From positions 1,054,001-1,118,000 of the forward strand of contig OY729432.1 of assembly GCA_963422385.1 (NCBI GenBank): a stretch of 64,000 bases of DNA, read 5' to 3'. Shown here in pieces: positions 1 through 6,866 of this stretch. This DNA is from JAJDTQ01 sp963422385. Lineage in GTDB: Bacteria > Desulfobacterota > Binatia > UBA9968 > JAJDTQ01. Below the pieces are notes generated by a model that ran no database searches, was not told the DNA's origin, and saw only the letters and a list, made by a program, of their open reading frames with translations. The number at the start of each line of letters is the position of its first letter. The first letter of the stretch is position 1. The translations under genes were made by a program, and so were the position numbers.

Positions 1-279
1 ACAATATACAGCAACAAGGCCAAGAACGACTGGCTGCCCATGACGCTGGCGGCCCCCGGGGTCAGGGAGATTCGCAATCTCCGGAACCCACTGGAGGTCA
101 GCCCCCAGGTCGCAATCATGATCGAGTTCGACTCCCTCCAGGCGTGGGAGGGGTTTATCGAATCACAAGACTACATCCGGATCATGCGCGAGCTGAGGAT
201 TCTGGGATGCACCAACTTCGACGCCCAAGTCTGGTCCCCGTCGCGCTACTTCCCGGAGTCGCTGAAGCGGGATGGCTAG
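1..279 (+). CDS. C-terminal part of a small uncharacterised protein
   Basis: The reading frame is open from the first base, so the gene begins outside the window; 92 codons are visible and end at a TAG at 277-279. The protein piece is hydrophilic and has a short hydrophobic strand (QVAIMIEFDSL) followed by a helix, which resembles small dimeric alpha/beta-barrel proteins (EthD/NIPSNAP/monooxygenase fold), but no family is recognised with confidence. Its stop codon is the first three bases of an inverted-repeat element, so the original end of the gene may have been altered when the element arrived. The Nudix gene follows directly after the element. Confidence 0.6.
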   Translation, partial: TIYSNKAKNDWLPMTLAAPGVREIRNLRNPLEVSPQVAIMIEFDSLQAWEGFIESQDYIRIMRELRILGCTNFDAQVWSPSRYFPESLKRDG

Positions 280-439
280 TGTCGTGTCCGGTAAATACGC
301 AAGATAGGATGCGCAGGATTTCTTGTGGTCGGCAAGGCGCGATGACGAGCAGTGGCCAATACCACGCGAGGAAGAGCAACGCAGCCGACGGCAAAAAAGA
401 CCAGTAAATCATCTTGCGTATTTACCGGACACGACACTA
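277..439 (-). repeat. Inverted-repeat (MITE-like) element, copy 1
   Basis: A 163-bp segment with near-perfect terminal inverted repeats: the left end TAGTGTCGTGTCCGG is mirrored by the right end, and pairing continues inward through TAAATACGCAAGAT (about 29 bp in all). The interior, read on the minus strand, shares a conserved core (CTGCTCGTCATCGCGCCTTG) with copies near 1.2, 8.3 and 63.4 kb. No transposase is encoded. TA flanks both ends, consistent with insertion into a TA dinucleotide as for IS630/Tc1-type MITEs (inference). The left TAG ends the upstream gene; the right end abuts the GTG proposed as start of the Nudix gene. Confidence 0.85.
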
Positions 440-1087
440 GTGTTGGGTCCCACAAACAGGCTTGCAAATCTCATTGCCAACCGTTCCCTGACTGCGGCAG
501 ACGTGCGTGCCCGCGCTGACAGATTCGAGATCCTCCGGACCAGGACGCCGAAGGCCATCGCCGGAGACGACTTCCGGCCGGCCTCCGTCCTGGCGCCGAT
601 CCAGGAACGTCCGGACGGAGACCACCTCGTCCTTACGCTACGGGCTGATGACCTGAGTTCTCACGGCGGTCAGGTGGCGTTCCCGGGAGGGAGCGTCGAT
701 CCGGGAGACGACGGCGCGGTGGCCACGGCGCTGCGGGAGACCCGGGAAGAGATCGGCGTCGATCCCGGCCACGTGCGCATCCTGGGCCAGCTCGACCAGG
801 TGATGGCCGGCTACAACTTTCTGGTGACCCCCTTCGTGGGACTGATTCCCTATCCGTACGAGTTCCGCCCCGACCCCCGGGAAACGGCCGCGGTGTTCTC
901 CGTGCCGGTGGCCGCGCTGTTGAAGCAGAACGCCCTGACCCTGGATTTCCGCTTGTCCAGGAGGTCGGAGCCTATCTATCACTTTCAGTATCAGGAGTGG
1001 GATATCTGGGGGGCCACGGCGCGGATGGTCAAGCAGTTGCTCGAGCTCGTGTACGACTACGAGCCGAGGGCTGTAAGGCCGTCGTGA
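440..1087 (+). CDS. Nudix hydrolase, CoA pyrophosphatase (NudL/UPF0035) type
   Basis: The protein carries the UPF0035/CoAse signature: a HGGQVAFPGG segment before a Nudix box of the form GG(S)VDPGDDGAVATALRE..EEIG, with the glutamates needed for metal binding (REtrEEiG). Family members hydrolyse coenzyme A to 3',5'-ADP and phosphopantetheine. The frame is open through the upstream repeat element, but homology begins only after it, so I place the start at the GTG at 440 that directly follows the element's terminal CACTA; TTG at 443 is an alternative. Length (215 residues) fits the family. The start without a clear ribosome-binding site suggests that the original leader was replaced by the insertion. 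Confidence 0.8.
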   Translation: MLGPTNRLANLIANRSLTAADVRARADRFEILRTRTPKAIAGDDFRPASVLAPIQERPDGDHLVLTLRADDLSSHGGQVAFPGGSVDPGDDGAVATALRETREEIGVDPGHVRILGQLDQVMAGYNFLVTPFVGLIPYPYEFRPDPRETAAVFSVPVAALLKQNALTLDFRLSRRSEPIYHFQYQEWDIWGATARMVKQLLELVYDYEPRAVRPS

Positions 1088-1149
1088 CCGGGACACGGGA
1101 AACGGTGTTCCAGGCCGTTACGGTTCCCTGGATTCCTTGAATATCCGGT

Positions 1150-1290
1150 TGTAGACGCGGCAGTAGAACATCTTGCCGTCGGCTGCGTTGCTTCTCCTCG
1201 CGTGGTATCGGCCACTGCTCGTCGTCGCGCCTTGCCGACAACAAGAAATCCTGCGCATGTCGGCGCACGTATTTCTGGGACACGACACTA
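1150..1290 (+). repeat. Inverted-repeat (MITE-like) element, copy 2, left arm degraded
   Basis: The core CTGCTCGTCGTCGCGCCTTG and the right end (GGGACACGACACTA) match the other copies. The left arm is poorly preserved: only scattered matches to the expected end can be seen around 1140-1165, so the left boundary is approximate. The right-hand CTA (1288-1290) is, on the minus strand, the TAG stop codon of the dioxygenase beta-subunit gene. Confidence 0.75.
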
Positions 1291-1800
1291 AAAGAAGATG
1301 CTCAGATTGGGCGACTGCAGCACCACCTGGTCCAGCACGATGGTACGGCGGGCGATCTTCCAATGGTCGCCGACCCTTCGCAGCACGTCGTCCCGTTCGC
1401 CCACGAAGACGTCCCGGCTGTGCTCGAGCTGGGTCCGGTACACCATGAAGTAGGAGCGGACCCGCAACTCGGACTCGTTCTCGCCGGATTCCACCTGTAC
1501 GTTGGTGACCAGGTGGCGCGTGCGGGACGGCGGCACTTCCGACCACGCCATGCCCGTGGCCAGACGCGCCACACGGGTGCGCAACGTCTCCTTGGTCTCT
1601 TCGAACAGCGCCAGTTCGCCGGGCTTGGAAATGCTGTCCGCCGGATCGTTGCTTTCCCACGGATTCGTTCGTTCCGGCATCCAGTAGACGATGTCGTCGG
1701 TGAAGAGCTCCAGCCACGCCTCGAAGGCGCGATCATCCAGAAGCCGCGCCTCACGGACGAGGAAGTCATGGATCTCATGCCAAAGATCGTGGTCGTTCAC
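1288..1800 (-). CDS. Aromatic-ring-hydroxylating dioxygenase, small (beta) subunit
   Basis: 170 residues of the SnoaL/NTF2-like beta-subunit family (as in naphthalene/biphenyl dioxygenases): LFTDDIVYWMP near residue 30, RTRHLVTNVQVE in the middle, and a C-terminal sheet ending ARRTIVLDQVVLQ. Beta subunits are structural partners of the Rieske alpha subunit in an alpha3beta3 hexamer. The start is GTG at 1800, preceded by GGCGGAGGCAAC. It lies 50 bp downstream of the alpha-subunit gene in the same direction, a normal operon order. The TAG stop comes from an adjacent repeat element, giving the short tail SIFF. No ferredoxin or reductase gene is nearby. Confidence 0.9.
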   Translation of the reverse strand: MNDHDLWHEIHDFLVREARLLDDRAFEAWLELFTDDIVYWMPERTNPWESNDPADSISKPGELALFEETKETLRTRVARLATGMAWSEVPPSRTRHLVTNVQVESGENESELRVRSYFMVYRTQLEHSRDVFVGERDDVLRRVGDHWKIARRTIVLDQVVLQSPNLSIFF

Positions 1801-1850
1801 GTTGCCTCCGCCTTGCCGTGGTGTCCCGTACGCAGGAGCCTGCGGGGCCG

Positions 1851-3068
1851 TCACCAGTACCGGGTCTCCAAATCGACGTCGGACCAGCTCTCGGCGGCCA
1901 TCATCATCTCCCATCGGGAGTAGAACGCCCGCAGCCGCCTGCCGCCGCCTATGGGCGGGCAGCGGTCCTCGTGTCCGAGGTGAGCCTGGATGTTTTGTGG
2001 GTACCGTCTGGCCACCACGCCCCGCGCGGTGTCGGTGCACTGGATCCAGTTGTTCATGTCGTCCTGCTCCAGGTTCCCGGCCGGGCCGAAGGTCTGGGTG
2101 AGGTGCAGCCGCATGGCGGTCTTGACCTCCGGGGGCGCGTCCTTGTCCACCACGCAGTACGACCAGATCTCGGTCTTGTCCGGACCCTTGGGGTGCCACA
2201 GCCGGATCATGTGCCGGCTGAAATTCGGCGACAGGTTGGGGAATACGGTAGTGACCAGCCCGGGACGTTCGGCGCGGTCGGGGCCGATGCGCTGCACCAA
2301 CTCGTCGAAATGCTCGAAGTGGTAGTCCCGTATGATGCCTTCGGCGACCCGGGCGAGCCCGCGGTCGGTATCGGGGCGCGCATCGTCGTTGGTTCGCGGG
2401 TAGTATCGAACATCCACGGGAACCTGGCGCACCGACGCATGGGTGACCGTGTGGTGACCGTCGTCGCCGAAGAAATTGTCCGCGGCGTACTTCCAGTTGG
2501 CGTTCATGACCCATTTGTGCACGCCGCCGATGACCTCGGTGCCGCCGGCGCGACGGTCGAACATGAAGCTCAGCTCCTGGTCCTGGCCGCCGAGATATTC
2601 CAGCAGCGGCGGCGCGTCCGGGTCGAAGGTAGCGAAGATCAGGCCCCTGCAAGTGTCGAGCTGGGCCACTTCAACCAGGCCCCACTGCGTCACATCCAAC
2701 TCGCCGCTGTAGATTTCCTTCATGCCGGGCACGCCGATGAGCTTGCCGTCGTTGCTGTAGCACCAGCCGTGGTAGGTGCACATGAACGACGTGGCGTTGC
2801 CCTGGTCGGCGCGGCACACCCGGTTGCCCCGGTGGCGGCACATGTTCAGGAACGCCCGGACCTTCCCGTCCGCGCTCCGGCAGAGCAGCACGGGATCCTC
2901 CCCCATATAAGTGGCCAGGAAGTCGTTGGGATTGGGGATCTGGGTCTCATGGCCCAGGAAGAGCCAGCAGCGCGCGAAGACCCGCTCCAACTCCTGCTCG
3001 TAGATGTCCCGGGAGACGAAGACCTGCCGATTCAGCAAGCCCTCTTTGGCGTCAACGAATTCGTTCAT
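1851..3068 (-). CDS. Rieske aromatic-ring-hydroxylating dioxygenase, alpha subunit
   Basis: A 405-residue alpha subunit. The Rieske [2Fe-2S] site is complete (CRHRGN at about residue 78, then CTYHGW about 20 residues later), followed by the catalytic mononuclear-iron region with the DNFFGDDGHHTVTH motif. This family inserts both atoms of O2 into an aromatic ring to give a cis-dihydrodiol, with electrons from a separate reductase chain. ATG at 3068 has GGAG 8-11 bases upstream and is preferred to an in-frame GTG three codons earlier. It is followed by the beta-subunit gene; the substrate cannot be told from sequence alone. Confidence 0.92.
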   Translation of the reverse strand: MNEFVDAKEGLLNRQVFVSRDIYEQELERVFARCWLFLGHETQIPNPNDFLATYMGEDPVLLCRSADGKVRAFLNMCRHRGNRVCRADQGNATSFMCTYHGWCYSNDGKLIGVPGMKEIYSGELDVTQWGLVEVAQLDTCRGLIFATFDPDAPPLLEYLGGQDQELSFMFDRRAGGTEVIGGVHKWVMNANWKYAADNFFGDDGHHTVTHASVRQVPVDVRYYPRTNDDARPDTDRGLARVAEGIIRDYHFEHFDELVQRIGPDRAERPGLVTTVFPNLSPNFSRHMIRLWHPKGPDKTEIWSYCVVDKDAPPEVKTAMRLHLTQTFGPAGNLEQDDMNNWIQCTDTARGVVARRYPQNIQAHLGHEDRCPPIGGGRRLRAFYSRWEMMMAAESWSDVDLETRYW

Positions 3069-3263
3069 GCGATTCACTCCATAGGCTTGGGCCGTTCGGC
3101 TCGCACCCGTCGTTCGATCTCATGTCGGGTGGTTCCGTGGCGATTATATAGGTTTCCGGCGGTTGCCTGTCAACTTTGATCTACGTTGCGCGGGACAGGA
3201 CAAGTGGTGCGCCGTGAGCGTTCACGATGACGGGCACTGGCCGAGGCCGCCCGGGAACCCCGT

Positions 3264-3930
3264 TTGGCGGTGTCCGGGCGGCCGCCGAAACCGCAGGGCA
3301 ACGGCGTGGTACGTACGTTGCAACAGACCCGTGCGTGCCTGGAGAAACTGGGGCATGAGACCGTTTTCGTGACGCCGTCGGATTTCGCCACCTGCCCCTG
3401 CCCTCCCTACCCGTCCATCCGACTGGCGCTTTTTCCAGGGAAAGGCGTCGGAAGAATCCTGCGTGAGTTCCGGCCCGACTCCATCCACATGGCCACCGAG
3501 GGACCCATCGGACATTCCGCCCGTTCCTCTTGCTGCCGCCTCGGCATCCTCTTCACCACATCGTTCCACACCCTCTTCCCCGAATACATTCGCGCGCGCG
3601 TTCCGTTTCCCACGAGTTGGTCCTATGGCTGTTTGCGAAGGCACCACGGCCGCGCGGCCCGTACCTTCGCGGCGACCCGCTCCCTGGCCGAGCGCCTTCG
3701 GAATCATGGTTTCGACAACCTCGCCATCTGGACACGAGGAGTCGATGCAAACCTGCTCAAGCCCGGTCCCCTGCTCGAGGCCATGGCCTGTGGCGTTCCG
3801 GTGGCTGCCTTTCCTGTCACCGGACCGTTGGACGTGGTGCGAACGGCGCCACAGGCGTGCTGGACCGGGACCTTCGCACTGCCGTCCTCGGCGCCCTGAA
3901 GCTTGATCCCAAGGACTGCGTCGCCCATCA
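3264..3930 (+). pseudogene. Decayed family-4 glycosyltransferase (alpha-mannosyltransferase-like)
   Basis: The N-terminal half reads as a GT-B glycosyltransferase (GNGVVRTLQQT, FTTSFHTLFPEYIRARV, FAATRSLAERL). At about 3765 the sequence jumps straight to the C-terminal donor-site segment (LLEAMACGVPVAAFPVTGP), so roughly 130 residues are missing. A frameshift near 3838 then moves the remaining homology (GVLDRDLRTAVLGALKLD) to another frame before it stops at about 3930, where an antisense LpxH-like fragment begins. No convincing start codon or ribosome site exists. It is a relic, not a functional gene. Confidence 0.75.
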
Positions 3931-3934
3931 CCGA

Positions 3935-4033
3935 CCAGATGTCGATGATGTCACCGCCGAGATAGAAAAATTCGCATTCCACCGAACGGAGGAAAGCCAG
4001 CAGGGACGCGGCGCTGCAGCCGCGGATCGAGGA
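3935..4033 (-). pseudogene. Fragment of UDP-2,3-diacylglucosamine diphosphatase-like metallophosphoesterase
   Basis: About 33 residues on the minus strand read IRGC, then LLAFLRSVECEFFYLGGDII and DIW. This is the segment around the GDxxD metal-binding motif of LpxH-like phosphoesterases (COG2908), which typically read RGCxAxxLLxFLRxVExExLYLVGDIIDxW. Everything before and after is missing. In many bacteria this gene sits next to a family-4 glycosyltransferase, as its remnant does here. The two relics now meet tail to tail at about 3930. Confidence 0.6.
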
Positions 4034-4068
4034 CACGAGGCGGCCCGTCCATGCTACCGTGAACCAGG

Positions 4069-4566
4069 ATGCAGAACCCGGAAACACCTTCACGAGAACG
4101 GCCTGAAAACGTATTGCGAGGCCTGTTGCCGCGGGACGTGACGCTGGAGAACATCGTCATGGTGACGGGCCTGGGCCGTTACAACGATGTGCGGCAATTG
4201 CTGACCGACGTTCACCCCGCCGACACTGCCGAGTTGCCGGACCAGCTCGACGAGCCTCGGGGCCGGCAACGGGTCTTCCGCCTGCTGCCCCCGGAATCGG
4301 CCTCCGCGGTATTGAGTCTGGTTTCCCCGACGGTGCGCGACGAGTTGGCGACGAACCTCTCGGACCGGGAACTGGCCGGGCTGGTGGAGGAACTCGATAC
4401 CGACGATGCCGCCGACATGCTGGAAACCCTGCCGGAGGAGCGCGCCTCCACGGTGCTGGCGGAGATGCCGTCGGAGCTGGCGGAGGAGATCAGCCACCTG
4501 CTGGATCATCCGTCGGACACCGACAGCGGCCATCATCAGTGCTACCGCCATGCCGCGCAGTGTTGA
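4069..4566 (+). pseudogene. Truncated MgtE-type magnesium transporter (N-terminal domain only)
   Basis: 165 codons with the acidic helical repeats of the MgtE intracellular N domain: HPADTAELPDQLD, RVFRLLPPESASAVL, LAGLVEELDTDDAADML and LPEERASTVLAEMP. Full MgtE is about 450 residues and continues into CBS domains and five membrane helices; here homology ends at LLDHPSD and is followed by a short unrelated tail and a stop. The piece could be expressed but cannot transport magnesium. It starts immediately after the glycosyltransferase/LpxH relics, in keeping with a region of deletions. Confidence 0.75.
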
Positions 4567-4641
4567 CCCATGCCTGGAAGGCCCGCCCACGGCGGCACCT
4601 CCATCAGCAGAAACGTCGTTGCGCCCCGCAACAGCCCGATC

Positions 4642-5817
4642 CTACTGCAGCGCGCAGCCTTTCCGGTGGCGGCGCAGGCAGGCCAGGTTGCGATGGAAGA
4701 CCGCCGCCTGCGCGCGGGCGAACCCGGCCGGGCCCGCGCCGTCTTCGTGGCTGCGTCGATACCGTGCCCAGTCGCCGTCGTTGCGCTCGCGCCAGTAGCC
4801 GTCGAGGATTTGCGCCGGCAGCGGCTTGAGCTGCGGGAGCGTATTGTAACGTGCGCCGGGCGGACCGTCGCGGCCGGGCAACCGGCGGCGTTCGCCGAGG
4901 AAGCCGTGAAAGGAATAGAAGGCGTCGGAACCAGGGAGGAACGCGAGATCGTAGTCAACGGTCTCCACCGGATCGGTGATGTCGTCCGCGGACATCATCG
5001 GCCGCTTGCCGTATCCCAGCATGAAGGCCCTGGCGTCGGAATCCGGGAACCGCACCGCGCGCCTTACCGTTCGCGCCGTGGCGTGCGGATAGAGCTCGTT
5101 CGACCGGATCGCCACGTCGATGTCGAACCGTCCGTCGCGTCCCGGCTTCACCCCTTCTCCGACGAGGTAGGTGCGCAGGTAGTTGTGCTGCTGCAGGGTC
5201 AGGGCGACGGGACGCTCGGACCCGTCCAGCACCACGAACGCGGCGGTGTAGTGGTCGAGCTGATGCCAGTCGTCCAGGTCCGCCACCAACCGGAGGGGAA
5301 TGGCCGCGGCCGGGGACAAAGCCGCGGGCAGACCGCTCACCCGGAACGCCAGATGGTAGGCTACGACGGTGAACTCCTCGCCCGCCCGGCCGGGTTCCCG
5401 CGGCGCCCACAGGCCGGTGCGCTCGACCGCCGCGTAGGCCACCGGGCGCGGCTTGGCGGTTCCCGGCACGTGCACGAATTCGGCCCGGACGTCGTCACGG
5501 TACCGGTTCAGATCCGCCGGGGTCGGACCGTCGATGCGGACGCCGTCCCCGGTCACCAGATAACCGTGGGCGATGTAGTCGCGGTAGAAATCAATGGGCC
5601 CCTCGTGGCCGGCGGGCAGGTGGAAGCGCGGTGCGTGGCGGCGGGCCAAGGCCTGATCGGCCGGTCCGGCGACTCCAGCCGGCGGATTCGCGGCGAAATA
5701 CTCGGCGAAGCCCGGATACTGCGAGAAATTCCGGTCGGCGGCGACTCCCGCGGACGTGTGGAACGCCATGAGACACGCAAGGAAAGCCACCGTTGATGCG
5801 CGACGCAGCATGGGCAT
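4642..5817 (-). CDS. Secreted protein of unknown function
   Basis: About 391 residues with an N-terminal signal peptide (hydrophobic TVAFLACLMAFHTSAGVAA, likely cleaved after AGVAA). The mature part has conserved-looking tracts such as HAPRFHLPAGHEGPIDFYRD, YHLAFRVSGLP, DDWHQLDHYTAAFVVLDG and QQHNYLRTYLVGEG, rich in His, Asp and aromatic residues. Two cysteines close together at the C terminus (CLRRHRKGC) could form a disulphide. I do not recognise the family. ATG at 5817 (or 5811) is the most plausible start, since the signal peptide follows directly; no strong ribosome site is visible. Both neighbours are gene relics. Confidence 0.65.
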   Translation of the reverse strand: MPMLRRASTVAFLACLMAFHTSAGVAADRNFSQYPGFAEYFAANPPAGVAGPADQALARRHAPRFHLPAGHEGPIDFYRDYIAHGYLVTGDGVRIDGPTPADLNRYRDDVRAEFVHVPGTAKPRPVAYAAVERTGLWAPREPGRAGEEFTVVAYHLAFRVSGLPAALSPAAAIPLRLVADLDDWHQLDHYTAAFVVLDGSERPVALTLQQHNYLRTYLVGEGVKPGRDGRFDIDVAIRSNELYPHATARTVRRAVRFPDSDARAFMLGYGKRPMMSADDITDPVETVDYDLAFLPGSDAFYSFHGFLGERRRLPGRDGPPGARYNTLPQLKPLPAQILDGYWRERNDGDWARYRRSHEDGAGPAGFARAQAAVFHRNLACLRRHRKGCALQ

Positions 5818-5854
5818 CGGATGGTTGCGTAGTGGGGCGATGGCGCGTTGTTCG

Positions 5855-6007
5855 TTAATGGACCCTGAAACAGGCGCGGTCGTTCCAGGCTTTGAACACG
5901 CCACGCCCGGCCAGATGGGACAGGTCGATCTTGCCCATGGCGCCATCCTGATACCGAAGCCATGTACGGTAGCCGTCTCGCAGCTCTCCTTCAGTTGGCC
6001 GAATCAT
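5855..6007 (-). pseudogene. Truncated DUF2442 protein, 50 codons
   Basis: A short frame with an excellent ribosome-binding site (GAGGAGGAAGAGCA before the ATG) reads MIRPTEGELRDGYRTWLRYQ, then GAMGKIDLSHLAGRGVFKAW, and stops after FRVH. The LRY-DG-GKIDLSHLAGRGVF pattern matches DUF2442 proteins, small partners often found next to DUF4160 proteins in toxin-antitoxin-like pairs. Family members are usually 80-100 residues, so the last third is missing. No partner gene is present next to it. Confidence 0.55.
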
Positions 6008-6167
6008 TGCTCTTCCTCCTCATAAAAATAATGTGTCATTCAAACCCCGGTCCCTTCGGATTTGCCTCCATGGCGCGTTCTTGCAGAAGTCGGGGATGTC
6101 GCGATAACCCGCGGCTCCCTACCCCCTCCCATGGGAAAGGGAGGTTTTTACGCCAGGCGTGGCAGGA

Positions 6168-6268
6168 TGCGCAGATGCACATCTTCGACAAGGTCAACCA
6201 TTTCGTTTGGCCTGGATCAGCCCGAGGACTTCAACAACTTGGTGACATGGTTCCTGAGAAAAGAGTAG
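6168..6268 (+). pseudogene. C-terminal remnant of an alpha/beta hydrolase
   Basis: The string AQMHIFDKVNHFVW followed, after a one-base frame change near 6208, by LDQPEDFNNLVTWFLRKE and a stop matches the end of alpha/beta hydrolases, in which the catalytic histidine (NH in VNHFVW) precedes a final helix. Nothing upstream matches the rest of the fold. The TAG stop is also the beginning of a GC-rich palindromic repeat. Confidence 0.5.
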
Positions 6269-6288
6269 GGGCGGGTTTCAAACCCGCC
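6265..6288. repeat. GC-rich palindromic repeat (REP-like), copy 1
   Basis: GTAGGGGCGGGTTTCAAACC followed by CGCC: a short palindrome with GGCGGGTTT/AAACCCGCC arms. Related copies lie at 17316, 35058, 37028 and 48554. The TAG in its leading GTAGGGG is the stop of the preceding hydrolase remnant. Confidence 0.75.
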
Positions 6289-6533
6289 TGCACCCGCACC
6301 GCGCGGTCGGGCGATACGGGATCCTGGTGGACTTCAGCTAACGCCGGCGTTTCCTGCCGTGGCTTGGACGCAGCTCTCGCTTCAGTCCGCCGGCGTCCAG
6401 CTTCGCCCGGAAGAGATATGCGATCGCGGATCCGTACCCGGTGCTGCCGGCGAAACGGACCGGGACCGATGGCATCTCATCGAACACGCGCGCCATCCGG
6501 AGTCGCACCACGGTGTCCTCGCGGTTTCGCCCG

Positions 6534-6653
6534 TCGTTCGAGATGGTGGCGACCTGCTCCCGGAGAGAGGAGCAGGCGCGCGAGGCGGCGGCGAGCCTGG
6601 ACATACCCCACGCGTACACCGGCTACCGGAGGATGCTGGAGCAGCCGGAACTT
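6534..6653 (+). pseudogene. Fragment of a Gfo/Idh-type oxidoreductase
   Basis: Forty codons read FEMVATCSRREEQAREAAAS and continue with DIPHAYTGYRRMLEQPEL. This is the second beta-alpha-beta unit of a Gfo/Idh/MocA NAD-binding domain, in which the 'FEVVAVCSRxxExA...YxDYxxML' pattern precedes the DVV-TP strand. The N-terminal glycine-rich loop and all of the catalytic domain are absent. An intact family member occurs at 32.7 kb, but the fragment is too different to be a recent copy of it. Confidence 0.5.
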
Positions 6654-6716
6654 TCGCCATGGACCAGGCGCAGGCCAAGGGCCTGCGTTGCTTGCTCAAC
6701 AGGCGTTGCCACGATC

Positions 6717-6842
6717 GTGCACTACGAGAATCCGATCCTCACCGAGGTGGTCGGGAAGCGGTTTACGTTCATCGGATTCCCCTTGAGGCTTCGTGGCTCA
6801 CACGGCGGACCGATCCGGGCCGTGGCCCTGGTGGACGGCTGA
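6717..6842 (+). pseudogene. C-terminal fragment of a cyclase-family (kynurenine formamidase-like) protein
   Basis: The last 41 codons before a TGA read, in part, GKRFTFIGFPLRLRG and GGPIRAVALVDG. This is the conserved C-terminal strand-turn of the cyclase family (PF04199), typically 'FPLxIxGGTGSPxRAVA'. The rest of the gene is not present; the preceding 200 bp contain a piece of an unrelated oxidoreductase. It is one of several relics between 5.8 and 6.85 kb. Confidence 0.5.
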
Positions 6843-6866
6843 GCCGTCTCCCCCTCCACCCTGTTT

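Noticed and set aside
323..439. Conserved frames inside the repeat element (reading ARRDDEQWPIPREE on one frame and RQGAxTSSGxYHAR on another)
   Set aside because: Both frames stay open because the core DNA is conserved; substitutions between copies are not biased to third positions and no start or ribosome site is shared, so a peptide is not supported.
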